Of a DNA stretch of 30,778 bases, positions 23,554 to 30,778 are shown piece after piece. Position 1 is the stretch's first letter. Every line of letters starts with the position of its first letter. The notes under the pieces are model-generated. The model had not been told where the DNA came from, did no database searches, and worked only from the letters and a program-made list of their open reading frames with translations. Source of the DNA: an uncultured Eubacteriales bacterium (GTDB lineage Bacteria > Bacillota > Clostridia > Oscillospirales > Acutalibacteraceae); assembly GCA_934636435.1 (NCBI GenBank), contig CAKUAQ010000027.1:1-30778 (forward strand), given 5' to 3'. The position numbers were made by a program, and so were the translations under genes.

Positions 23554-24561
23554 TTTTTCCGCCAGCAGCAACGGCACCAGACGTTTGCGGGACAAATGCG
23601 TCCCTTCCGGCGGGATGTACAGTCCGCCATCGGCGGTTTGCACGGCCGTATCGTTTGCTGCCGTCCGCAACACCTCCAGCGCACGCGCATATTCCGCCGG
23701 TTCAGCCGAGAGGTAATAGATTTCTTCCCGCAGGCCATCCCGCGCATACCGCGCCACCTTGGCTACGCACAGCGTAAACCCGCGCCGCCGTCGGTCCTTT
23801 TCCAGCAGCGCCTGCAATGCAGCAACATCCAGCGGCGCTTCCGCCCGTATTTTGAGTATCGCAAAGCCCAGTCCCGCAAAAGAACGATAATCCCGCTCGA
23901 ACAGCGTTTCCAGATCCGTTTCAGCCAACAGCTGATCCCGCAGTGCGGCGAACAGCGCCGATGGCTCCTCCCCGGTCAATGGGGTAAGCCACCCGGCGGC
24001 CGCCGCATCCTCCGCACGGGTCTTGGTCGGTGCCAAGCCTTCCGTATCCGCCAGTATCGCGCCCAGCAACCATCGAGCCACCGTCGCATCCGGCACCAGT
24101 CCCGCCCGCTGCCAGCGCAGCGCCACCAGCGAGGTGGCAGCGCCCACGGTGCGCACCTCATTGTCCTCGGGAAGCGCCACACCCGGCAGCCGAGGATGGT
24201 GATCCACCACCGCCACCACCCGAGGGGTCAAAGCGCCCTCCTCCTGATGATCGGTAAGCACAAGACACACAGAACCGTCCTCCAGCCGCGCGCCGAAAGT
24301 GTCATCGCCGGACAGAGGCAGCCACCCCCCGTCATCGCCGAACAACCATTGCACCTCCCGGGGCAGCCGGATGCCCTGCACCAGCGGGGCTACGCCCGTC
24401 TCGCCCGTCCAGGTGCGGCGCGCCGCCTCCGCCAGCGCGGAGACCACCGCATCGGTATCCGGGGCGGTATGCCCCATCACAAAGCAGGCAATCCGCTCCG
24501 GATGGGAACGGCACTGTGCCAGCCAGGCACCGATCCCGGCAGCGGTTACGGTCTGTTCCAT
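23551..24561 (-). CDS. DHH/DHHA2 phosphoesterase (family II pyrophosphatase/PPX1-like)
   Basis: The 336-residue protein has the DHH-family metal sites: H31, D35 and D37 in GHTAPDTDAVVSA, D104 in VLTDHQEEG and D120-H121-H122 in DHHPR. GAATS near 140 follows. The C-terminal DHHA2 domain (about 215-336) ends with S324-R-K-R, the phosphate-binding SRKK-like motif of Mn-dependent pyrophosphatases. Length and motifs fit family II inorganic pyrophosphatase or exopolyphosphatase/Prune relatives; DHQ in place of DHN in motif II leaves the substrate open. The gene starts three bases after the PHP gene, with GGGGAA eight bases before ATG, so the two are co-translated. Confidence 0.88.
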   Translation of the reverse strand: MEQTVTAAGIGAWLAQCRSHPERIACFVMGHTAPDTDAVVSALAEAARRTWTGETGVAPLVQGIRLPREVQWLFGDDGGWLPLSGDDTFGARLEDGSVCLVLTDHQEEGALTPRVVAVVDHHPRLPGVALPEDNEVRTVGAATSLVALRWQRAGLVPDATVARWLLGAILADTEGLAPTKTRAEDAAAAGWLTPLTGEEPSALFAALRDQLLAETDLETLFERDYRSFAGLGFAILKIRAEAPLDVAALQALLEKDRRRRGFTLCVAKVARYARDGLREEIYYLSAEPAEYARALEVLRTAANDTAVQTADGGLYIPPEGTHLSRKRLVPLLLAEK

Positions 24562-24564
24562 CCG

Positions 24565-25245
24565 TCAATTCCCCAGATGCAACGTATAGGTGCCGGAGCG
24601 CAGCACCGCGGCCAATTCCGTCTCGGTCGTGATGCGCTTCTCCACGGCAATGCCGAATCGCCTGGGAAAGTCAGCCGTATGCGCATCGGATCCGGCGCAG
24701 CAGCGTAGTCCATGCTGCCGGGCATACAGCTGCGCCCGATGATTCTCCACCTCACCGTTGCAGGCGTTATCGGTCTCCATCCCGTCCAGCAACTCCACCG
24801 GCAGGGTGACAGCAGGATCGGGGATATAGTCCCGCACCCGAAAAGGATGCGCCTGAAACACCAGCCCGCCGGCCTCCCGCACCAGCCGGGAAATATCCGC
24901 CAAACCCGCGTCCCGCAGCTCCGGATGGGCATACACAAAGGCGGGGGTGATGCCGTACAGCAGCACCTCCTTGCCCTGCCCGACGCCTTCTTCCAGCCCG
25001 AACAGCACATCTATGCCCAGCCGTTCCCCCTCAGCCTTCGCTTCCAGATATGCATCCTCATACGGGCGCACAAAATCTGCCCAAGGCTGTCGACGGTTGA
25101 TCCCTGTGTTTCCGTGATAAAAATGATTGGTCAGCACCATACCGGCAAATCCGTCCCGGTGCAGCGCACGCACGGTATCCGCCGGATTGCCGCTGCCGCA
25201 GGCGCTGCATCCCGCAGTATGCTGGTGCATTTCATAGATAAACAT
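24565..25245 (-). CDS. PHP domain phosphoesterase
   Basis: The 226-residue product begins MFIYEMHQHTAGCSACGSGN. PHP metal-binding motifs are H7-x-H9, the GLEEG segment near 97, QAHPFR near 137 and GSDAHT near 190. The PHP family includes histidinol phosphatase and 3',5'-bisphosphate nucleotidases; this one is short and lacks extra domains. GAGGAA lies eight bases before ATG 25245, and a consensus promoter stands at 25292-25320. Pairing with a DHH/DHHA2 phosphatase suggests successive or complementary steps in degrading a phosphorylated compound, which is inference. Confidence 0.88.
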   Translation of the reverse strand: MFIYEMHQHTAGCSACGSGNPADTVRALHRDGFAGMVLTNHFYHGNTGINRRQPWADFVRPYEDAYLEAKAEGERLGIDVLFGLEEGVGQGKEVLLYGITPAFVYAHPELRDAGLADISRLVREAGGLVFQAHPFRVRDYIPDPAVTLPVELLDGMETDNACNGEVENHRAQLYARQHGLRCCAGSDAHTADFPRRFGIAVEKRITTETELAAVLRSGTYTLHLGN

Positions 25246-25291
25246 ACGCTATATTCCTCTCTACGCGGTCAGTTCTCGTCCACCGCTGCCT

Positions 25292-25320
25292 ATTATACGG
25301 CGGCCGGAACGGTATGTCAA
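25292..25320 (-). promoter_or_regulatory. Consensus promoter of the PHP-DHH operon
   Basis: On minus, TTGACA (25320-25315) and TATAAT (25297-25292) are perfect and 17 bases apart. The divergent promoter of the serine hydrolase begins 11 bases beyond its -35 box. Confidence 0.93.
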
Positions 25321-25331
25321 TAAAAAAGGGA

Positions 25332-25360
25332 TTGACAAGCCGAAAAAGCCGTGCTAAAGT
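25332..25360 (+). promoter_or_regulatory. Promoter of the serine hydrolase gene
   Basis: TTGACA (25332-25337) and TAAAGT (25355-25360) are 17 bases apart. No copy of the BlaI-type CTAAT...TTAG operator is present here. Confidence 0.85.
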
Positions 25361-25394
25361 GCAGTATATATTATTGTGCAAGGGGAAAAAACGT

Positions 25395-26534
25395 ATGGAC
25401 GATTATTCACACCTTCAGGCATATATGGAGCAGCTGCACCGGGAAAAAGGGGTTCCGGGGTGCGCCGTCGCCGTCTATCGGCACGGCAAGCCGGTGTATA
25501 CCGCCTGCGTCGGCTATGCCGACCGGGCGCACACCCGCCCGGTGGCGGAAAATGATCTGTATTTTCTCTATTCCTGCTCCAAACCGATTACCGTCACAGC
25601 GGCTATGCAGTTGGTGGAGCAAGGAAAAATGGGTCTGGATGACCCGGTGTGCCGCTACTTGCCGGAATATGCCGAGGCGTACTATATGCAGGACGGGCAG
25701 CCGGTGCCGGTGGGCGATACCATGCGGCTGCGGCATTTGTTCACTATGTCCGCCGGATTGACCTACAATCTGAATACCGAGGCAATTCGCGCGGTGCAGG
25801 AGCAAACCGGCAACAACGCCACCACCCGGCAAATGGTGGCGGCGTTCATCCGGGAGCCGTTATCCTTCCCCCCGGAACAGCAATTTCAATACAGCTTGTG
25901 TCACGATGTGCTGGCGGCGGTGGTGGAGGTGGTCTCCGGGCAGCGTTTCGGGGACTATTTGCAGGAGCATATCTTCCGCCCGCTGGGAATGACCGACACC
26001 GGCTTTTTCCCCACCCCGGGGCAGTATGCCCGCATCGCGGATCAATACACCGTCAACGACGAAAAGCAGGTCGTACCCGTTGCCAAAGAAAACGCAGGCT
26101 TTCAGCTGTCGGCACAATACGAGAGCGGCGGCGCGGGATTGGTTTCCTCTCTGACCGATTACGGGCGGTTTGCCGCCGCCATGGCGTGCGGCGGGCAGGC
26201 AGCAGACGGCACCCGTCTGCTGCGCCCGGAAACGATCGACCAGATGCGTACCCAGCAAATGGGGCAGTATGTGATGCACAACACATTTTCCTGTGCCTTC
26301 GGCGCCGGCTACAGCTACGGGCTGGGAGTGCGCACCCTCATCGACCGCAGCGCCGGACAGCGCAGCAGCCTAGGCGAATTCGGCTGGGACGGCGCCGCCG
26401 GGTCCTATATTCTGATGGATCCCACCCCCCAGATCGCCATTGTCTATACCCAGCACGTGCTGAACTGGCCCAGCCGATTCGGCGCCATCCACGAGCCGAT
26501 ACGGGATCTGACGTATGAGGCGCTGGGACTATGA
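25395..26534 (+). CDS. Serine hydrolase, beta-lactamase/EstB family
   Basis: The 379-residue protein begins MDDYSHLQAYMEQLHREKGV. The nucleophile motif S60-x-x-K63 lies in LYSCSKPITV, the second motif is Y166-S167 in QYSLCHDVLAAVVEVV, and GWDGAAGS near 330 stands at the third (KTG/HxG) position. HLFTMSAGLTY near 114 is typical of serine-dependent esterases and D-alanyl peptidases in this fold. No signal peptide is seen, so it is probably a cytoplasmic esterase, not a secreted beta-lactamase. ATG 25395 has AAGGGGA upstream and lies in a clear promoter unit; the frame upstream of it overlaps the promoter. Confidence 0.9.
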   Translation: MDDYSHLQAYMEQLHREKGVPGCAVAVYRHGKPVYTACVGYADRAHTRPVAENDLYFLYSCSKPITVTAAMQLVEQGKMGLDDPVCRYLPEYAEAYYMQDGQPVPVGDTMRLRHLFTMSAGLTYNLNTEAIRAVQEQTGNNATTRQMVAAFIREPLSFPPEQQFQYSLCHDVLAAVVEVVSGQRFGDYLQEHIFRPLGMTDTGFFPTPGQYARIADQYTVNDEKQVVPVAKENAGFQLSAQYESGGAGLVSSLTDYGRFAAAMACGGQAADGTRLLRPETIDQMRTQQMGQYVMHNTFSCAFGAGYSYGLGVRTLIDRSAGQRSSLGEFGWDGAAGSYILMDPTPQIAIVYTQHVLNWPSRFGAIHEPIRDLTYEALGL

Positions 26535-26560
26535 GCTGCAGACAGTAAGGAGTGAGCTAT

Positions 26561-27055
26561 ATGCAAATACGCACCGGGCGGCCGGAGGATGCCGCCGATC
26601 TACTGGAGATCATAAACTATGAGATCACCCATAACACCGCCACTTTCGATCTCCGGGAGAAAACTCCGGAGGAATGGCGGCAATGGATGGCACAACATGG
26701 GCGGGACAACCATCCGCTACTGGTAGCAGAGGAGGACGGACGGGCGGTTGGCTATGCCAGCCTGTCCCGCTACCGGGAAAAAGAAGCCTACCGCACCACC
26801 GTGGAGCTGTCCGTCTATGTCCACCCGGCGTACCGTCGTCGGGGTATCGCTCGGACGCTGATGGAGACGATCCTCACCGCCGCCAGAGAGGACCCCGACA
26901 CCAACACGGTGGTATCGGTCATCTCCGGTGAAAACACCGCCAGTATCCGCTTGCACGAGCAGATGGGATTCCGGTACAGCGGCACCCTCCACGCGGTAGG
27001 AAAAAAATTCGGTCGGTGGCTGGACATCGTTAACTATGAATGGAGTGCCAAGTAG
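26561..27055 (+). CDS. GNAT acetyltransferase, phosphinothricin acetyltransferase-like
   Basis: The 164-residue protein begins MQIRTGRPEDAADLLEIINY, and contains TATFDLREKTPEEW near 28, typical of PAT/MddA-like acetyltransferases, and the acetyl-CoA loop RRRGIA within VELSVYVHPAYRRRGIARTL near 90. IRLHEQMGFRYSGTL near 127 completes the fold. Such enzymes acetylate amino groups of glutamate analogues or methionine derivatives. AAGGAG lies eight bases before ATG 26561, and the gap after the serine hydrolase is 26 bases, so the two are probably one operon. The substrate is uncertain. Confidence 0.9.
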   Translation: MQIRTGRPEDAADLLEIINYEITHNTATFDLREKTPEEWRQWMAQHGRDNHPLLVAEEDGRAVGYASLSRYREKEAYRTTVELSVYVHPAYRRRGIARTLMETILTAAREDPDTNTVVSVISGENTASIRLHEQMGFRYSGTLHAVGKKFGRWLDIVNYEWSAK

Positions 27056-27060
27056 CCGCC

Positions 27061-27583
27061 ACGCGGGGTCTGGGATCGATCATCAATGCGGTCGCTGTGA
27101 TTCTCGGCGGGCTGCCGGGCATCGGCTGAAAGCAATTTCTTAGGGAAAGCCGGCAGGAAACCATACTGAAAGACACCGGCCTTGCCGTCGTGTTTCTGGG
27201 GCTGGCAGGGCCCCTATCCGAAATGCCGGTGCCTGCCGCCGACGGTAAATCCCTCACCACCACCGGCACCATCCCGGTGGTGGTCTCTCTGGCCGGCGGC
27301 GTCCTCATCGGAGAGCTTCTGGGCATCGACGACCGGTTTGAGCATCCGGGCGATTGGCTGCGCCACAAGACAAGACCGGCAGCGACGGAGACAGTCGGTT
27401 CTCCACCGGGTTTTGTCCGTCTCTCTGACCGTCAGCATCGGCACCATGGAAATCTTGGGCTCCATTCAGGTGCCGGACGCTCTATCCATGGTAGGAAATA
27501 TTCTCGTCTTCTGTGTCGGCATCAATCCGGTCCGACCCCACACCATCAAGGTGGCCAACCTCTTGCCGGTGCTGCCGCCCTGA
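27061..27583 (+). pseudogene. Decayed DUF554 membrane protein gene
   Basis: Fragments match DUF554 membrane proteins in order, in three frames. Frame 1 gives GLGSIINAVAVILGGLPGIG from 27067, then a TGA stop at 27127, then VVFLGLAGPL and GVLIGELLGIDDRFEHPGDW. Around 27370 the reading moves to frame 3 (KTGSDGDSRFSTGF), then near 27415 to frame 2 (SLTVSIGTMEILGSIQ, MVGNILVFCVGINPV, VANLLP). The middle of the C-terminal half (about 60-70 residues) is missing. An ACG at 27061 stands where the start Met would be. With no start, a stop, two shifts and a deletion, it is a pseudogene. Its closest support is the conserved GELxGxDDR motif. Confidence 0.85.
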
Positions 27584-27688
27584 TTTTCCGAATCGACCGA
27601 CTGCGTAAGCAGCACCGACGCCGATATCTCTCGGACTCTCAAGCACCTCGGGGGATGCAGCAGAGAACCTTTCATCTATACATCGAAA

Positions 27689-27723
27689 GAAACCACATCG
27701 ATGGTCCGATGTGGTTTCTTTTC
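27689..27723. terminator. Bidirectional terminator
   Basis: GAAACCACATCG (27689-27700) pairs perfectly with CGATGTGGTTTC (27707-27718), followed by TTTT on plus and TTTC on minus. It ends both the plus-strand GNAT/DUF554 unit and the minus-strand DUF6472 unit. Confidence 0.9.
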
Positions 27724-27899
27724 TAATTCCGCCGACGCACGATGCGGTATTCGTCCCGCACACGGTAATAAGGGCATCGAGTCTGACGGGACAACAAAAA
27801 CTGCTCCAACTCGTCCATATCCATATCGACGACACAGACCTGCTCCTCACATTCCTCGTCATAGTCGTAGTTTTCACAATCCTCACAAATATAGCCCAT
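27723..27899 (-). CDS. DUF6472 family small cysteine-rich protein
   Basis: The 58-residue product begins MGYICEDCENYDYDEECEEQ. The pattern C-x2-C-x2-Y-x-YDEE, an acidic MDMDELEQFL stretch, then RCPYYRVRDEYRIVRRRN matches DUF6472, a Clostridia family of unknown role, which probably binds zinc through its four cysteines (C5, C8, C17, C22 and another at 42 region). ATG 27899 has GAGGTGA six bases upstream. The gene lies after the LysM-GH18 gene by 52 bases and shares the terminator at 27689. Confidence 0.85.
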   Translation of the reverse strand: MGYICEDCENYDYDEECEEQVCVVDMDMDELEQFLLSRQTRCPYYRVRDEYRIVRRRN

Positions 27900-27951
27900 A
27901 CCGTTCACCTCATCGGTATTGTAGCATACTTTCCCCTCAAAAGCAAGATTC

Positions 27952-29238
27952 TCACAGCTCCCGTCCCCGATTTTCCGCCCGATAGCGGCTGTTGAGCAGG
28001 CTCCAGTTTTGCGGGAACGGACGGTCGAGGTTCCAATAGCCGATGCCCCGGAAACCGTACTCCGCCACCAGATCCAGCTTGGCGGCAATACTGCGGGCAT
28101 CCTCGAACCACACCTCATGGGCGATCCCCTCTGCCGTATACACAAGAAACGGCGCCTGCGCAACTGCATCATATTGTATATCCGCCCCATGGATCAGCGC
28201 CAGCTCCACCGCCTCCGGATTGGACAGACTGCGCGCCCGGGTGACCCCCGGAGTGAAGGGCAGCGGCCAGTCATAGCCGTAGGTAGGCACGCCCATAAAA
28301 ATCTTTTCCCGGGGAATGACGGAGACGGCATAATCCAGCACCCGCCGCACCGACGGGATCGGGGCCACCGCCATCGGCGGCCCATAGGTATAGCCCCATT
28401 CATAGGTCATCAGCAGCACCCCGTCCGCCGCTGCGCCCAGAGCGGCGTAATCGTGCCCCTCATACAGCGTCCCCGGCTGATCCGCCCGCACCTTGGGCGC
28501 CAGCGCCACCACCACCTCATAGCCCACAGGCGCCAGCTGCTGCCGCAGAGCAGCGATAAACTCCGCATACAGCGCCGCGCCCGCGGCGCCGATGAATTCA
28601 AAATCCACATCCAATCCCTGGTAATTCTTTTCTTCCATCGTGCGCAAAATATTAGCGGTCAATGTTGCTTGCGCCTGCGGATCCTGCAGCAGTGCCAGCC
28701 CCAATTCGCTGCTGAAATTCCCCTGATCCGTCAGGGTGGATAGATGCATCCACGGCGTCACCCCGTACCGCAACGCCCGCGCGATCATCCCTTCATCCCG
28801 GGGCGGGATCAGCTCGCCCGTCCGGGTAAACCCGTAGGTGAACGGCGTAAAATACGTCAGATACGGCAAAGTCTCATCTAATAGCGTTCCGGCGATAAAC
28901 GGGTATGCATACGCATTCACCTCCAGCGGGCGGGACGGCTCCTCCCGGTAGCGGATCACCAGCGTGCGGTTCACCTCCACCTGCGGATTGCCCCCCAAGC
29001 CGGGATTGTTGCGGTACAGCTGCACCACCGAGGTGGAAAACGCCCGAGCCACAGAATAGAGCGTATCCCCAGGCCGGATGGTATACAGCACCTCCGGGGT
29101 CAGCGCCACCAAAGCCTGCCCCACCGCCAGCGGGGTATTCACCGTGATGCCGTTCAGCTCCGCCAGCAGATCCTCCGGCACATTCAACCGGGCCGCCACG
29201 GAACCAACCGTATCCCCGGGACGGACAGTTTCGATCAT
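27952..29238 (-). CDS. LysM-GH18 hydrolase, SleL/YaaH-like
   Basis: The 428-residue protein starts MIETVRPGDTVGSVAARLNV. Two LysM domains lie at about 2-46 and 50-97; a GH18 catalytic domain fills 105-420, with the acid in D210-V-D212-F-E214 and YEWGYTYGPP near 275. The usual first Asp of DxxDxDxE is Gln here. It has no signal peptide, like Bacillus SleL/YaaH, which are loaded into the spore cortex and coat from the mother cell and degrade cortex fragments. ATG 29238 follows GGGAGGGG; GTG 29244 would be too close. The upstream region does not show a clear sporulation sigma promoter. Confidence 0.9.
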   Translation of the reverse strand: MIETVRPGDTVGSVAARLNVPEDLLAELNGITVNTPLAVGQALVALTPEVLYTIRPGDTLYSVARAFSTSVVQLYRNNPGLGGNPQVEVNRTLVIRYREEPSRPLEVNAYAYPFIAGTLLDETLPYLTYFTPFTYGFTRTGELIPPRDEGMIARALRYGVTPWMHLSTLTDQGNFSSELGLALLQDPQAQATLTANILRTMEEKNYQGLDVDFEFIGAAGAALYAEFIAALRQQLAPVGYEVVVALAPKVRADQPGTLYEGHDYAALGAAADGVLLMTYEWGYTYGPPMAVAPIPSVRRVLDYAVSVIPREKIFMGVPTYGYDWPLPFTPGVTRARSLSNPEAVELALIHGADIQYDAVAQAPFLVYTAEGIAHEVWFEDARSIAAKLDLVAEYGFRGIGYWNLDRPFPQNWSLLNSRYRAENRGREL

Positions 29239-29594
29239 AGACACCCCTCCCGCTCATACCTATGCATTGGCAGTCGCTGTTATTCAGCGAGTACCTAAGA
29301 CAAAGCGATCAGGGTACAGCGGGGTTTCGGCAAAACAGCGCTCTCATCAGCTTCGTTGCCCTCCACGGCATACCTGCCGGGTAACCCGCCGCTAAACGCA
29401 GCTGTTTGCCAATAATATCTTTGATCGGATACAAGAGGATTCTTTCGTATAGTCAGTCGAAGAACGTGATGAGACAAATAAGCCGGAGGAATACCCCGTT
29501 TCAGAAACCGTTGTACCCCGATCACGTTGCCTGCACTCTCATTCCATTGGCTGACAGAAAATGGAAGTTTTTCTTACGCCTTTCCGGTCAACTA
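29239..29594. other. Intergenic region between the LysM-GH18 gene and the secreted-protein pseudogene
   Basis: TCGCTG/CAGCGA (29274-29290) forms a 6-base stem around TTATT upstream of the LysM-GH18 gene. GTACC/GGTAC pairs span 29291-29315, and CGGGTAACCCG (29378-29388) is an 11-base palindrome. A 76-codon minus frame (29295-29525, GTG start) is open but lacks a convincing ribosome site and a recognisable family. Confidence 0.5.
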
Positions 29595-29603
29595 TGGTAT
29601 ACT
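29595..29603 (+). promoter_or_regulatory. Extended -10 promoter of the secreted-protein pseudogene
   Basis: TGG-TATACT is a strong extended -10 with no clear -35. An AAGGAGG (29654-29660) follows about 50 bases later, before the signal-peptide reading frame. Confidence 0.65.
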
Positions 29604-29667
29604 GCTCTACTGTTCTATGGTGAATACCACGTACGCATTCAAACACAGACGTTAAGGAGGAAAGCAC

Positions 29668-30778
29668 AAGAAAAACCACCGCACGGCATCCCTGTTTCGA
29701 CGCACCGGCTGCCTTCTGCTGACGCTCTGCATCGGGCTGATGCTCCTGCCCACCGCCGCTCTGGCCGAGGAACCGAGCCGGAGCCCGGCATTATTGGCAT
29801 CGGCGGACAAATCATCCGCTATCCTCTGCAAGAAACTTCCTACTGGCATTACGACGAAAGCACCGGCGTCACCACTTCGGCAACCGAAGAAAACGCCAAC
29901 ATCACCTTGATTTCCACCAATTCCGAGGAAGCTCCCCCCATCGACAGACCTGTTTTTCAGTCCGAGGGGGACGAACCGCCCACGGATGCCGATACTGCGC
30001 TGCTGATCGTGCAGCTGGATCACGTCCACATCACCACATCCCACCACTTTGAGGGTTCGGATTTCAATGACTTTGCCCTGTTCTATCCCGGAGACCAATT
30101 GATCGTCCAGGTGCTGGGTGACTGCAGCCTGACCGGCTCTCAATATGGCATCTATACCGAAGGATACCTCACGCTGAACGGTCTGGACAGCAATTCTGCC
30201 CTGACCGTGACCGCCAAATCGGAGGTCATTGTCACATCGCTGCCCGCCGATACGGGCGGTGACGGAGACAGCGACGGAGACGCGGTATATGAAGGACCTA
30301 TGGCAATCTTCTCATTCCTACAGCCCTCGCTTTCAATGAAGACGCCTCGGATTTCATCCTGACGGTGCACAGCAATACCGGCACCCTGGTCAGCAGCGAG
30401 CCGATGCTGTGGGGCGCACGCGTGGGGCCGTACACCAGCAACAGGTTTGACGGTGAGAATTCCACCCGACATACAATGAATGACGACGGAAAATTCGACG
30501 GCGTGGAGAAAATCAACGTCTACCCCTACGTGCAGTACAAAGTCGGCACCGAGGTATATGCTCCCGTACAGGTGACGGGCGCCACCCGGCAATTCCAGCC
30601 GGGAGATAAGCCCGTCTTCACCGGCAAGGTCGTGCCGGAGGACGCCGACAAATACACCATCGCAGAAAAATGGGCGCTGCTGGACGGAAACGGAAGCGCG
30701 ATCTGCCGGTGCTCCTCCGACGAAGCCAAAAACCCGGCGGTGGAGCAGCTGTTGACCGCCTTTGAGGCAGGCAAGACC
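29668..30778 (+). pseudogene. Frameshifted secreted protein gene, running off the window
   Basis: Frame 1 from 29668 reads KKNHRTASLFRRTGCLLLTL, then CIGLMLLPTAALA-EE, a classic signal peptide, preceded by AAGGAGG. The start codon is missing: the codons between the stop at 29653 and the signal peptide are GGA GGA AAG CAC AAG. Near 29780 the reading moves to frame 3 (IGIGGQIIRYPLQETSYWHY to TGGDGDSDGDAVYEG), then near 30295 to frame 2, which stays open to the end (LTVHSNTGTLVSSEPMLWGA to EQLLTAFEAGK). Both changes are consistent with single-base losses. The protein appears beta-rich and surface-exposed; I do not recognise the family. It could be an assembly error instead of true decay. Confidence 0.7.

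Noticed and set aside
21842..23716. A 624-codon plus-strand frame opposite the transketolase genes
   Set aside because: It is a GC-rich shadow of two well-recognised genes, rich in His and Arg, with no start signals or family match.
23434..24708. 424-codon plus-strand frame opposite the DHH gene
   Set aside because: It is antisense to a gene with complete catalytic motifs and is dominated by Arg, Gln and His codons typical of shadows.
25395..26534. Beta-lactamase controlled by the BlaI-M56 operon
   Set aside because: The protein lacks a signal peptide, its second and third motifs are esterase-like, and its promoter has no copy of the BlaI operator core.
27182..27583. Intact small membrane protein genes in the DUF554 region
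   Set aside because: The open frames are pieces of one ancestral gene in three frames, without start codons in the right places.

Overview
The window looks like a chromosomal segment of a high-GC, spore-forming Clostridia species, most likely a gut Oscillospiraceae/Ruminococcaceae-type organism. The reasons are clear sigma-A promoters and AGGAGG-type ribosome sites, Firmicutes neighbourhoods (Asp23-like next to FakA, a transketolase split into two genes, YmdB, BlaI next to an M56 protease), small Clostridia families (DUF6062, DUF6472), and a LysM plus GH18 spore-cortex-type hydrolase without a signal peptide. This placement is inferred from gene content; no phylogenetic marker was computed. 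There is no rRNA, phage, insertion sequence or CRISPR array.

Layout. 1-600: two divergent tRNA genes, Ala(GGC) on minus and Gln(CTG) on plus, each with its own promoter. 730-6290 (minus): Gfo/Idh oxidoreductase, GH78 alpha-L-rhamnosidase, radical SAM protein and its DUF2344 partner; the last three genes overlap end to end. 6332-7050 (plus): two half-size TauE/SafE membrane proteins overlapping by GTGA. 7084-7880: trmL and a small YtxH-like membrane protein, divergent. 8007-10617 (plus): a BlaI-type repressor and an M56 sensor protease behind a promoter covered by two palindromic operators. 10681-11259 (minus): yfbR. 11504-15154 (plus): an orphan peptide-binding lipoprotein, Asp23/Gls24 and fakA.

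15155-15532 is the most unusual non-coding stretch: two identical 32-bp direct repeats, two long stem-loops and, behind an extended -10 box, a possible structured RNA ending in a strong terminator. 15533-17519 (plus): ymdB, DUF6062 and a Nudix hydrolase, then a terminator. 17656-19059: a MATE exporter with its own promoter and terminator. 19301-23443 (minus): transketolase N and C subunits, a second MATE exporter and an RluD-like pseudouridine synthase. 23551-25245 (minus): a PHP phosphoesterase and a DHH/DHHA2 phosphatase, co-transcribed from a consensus promoter back-to-back with the promoter of a plus-strand serine hydrolase (25395-26534) and a GNAT acetyltransferase (26561-27055).

27061-30778 shows decay. 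A DUF554 membrane-protein gene has lost its start, carries a stop, two frameshifts and an internal deletion. At the right edge, a secreted-protein gene has lost its start codon and is read in three frames. Between them lie two intact minus-strand genes (DUF6472 and the LysM-GH18 hydrolase). Everyday metabolism and RNA modification genes (trmL, rluD-like, yfbR, transketolase, ymdB, fakA) are interleaved with accessory functions (rhamnoside use, drug/metabolite export, envelope-stress sensing). No new multi-gene system is proven. The best leads are the fakA-ymdB intergenic element, the PHP-DHH pair, the M56 protein with a non-beta-lactam sensor, and DUF6062 with its duplicated CxxC/CxxH modules.
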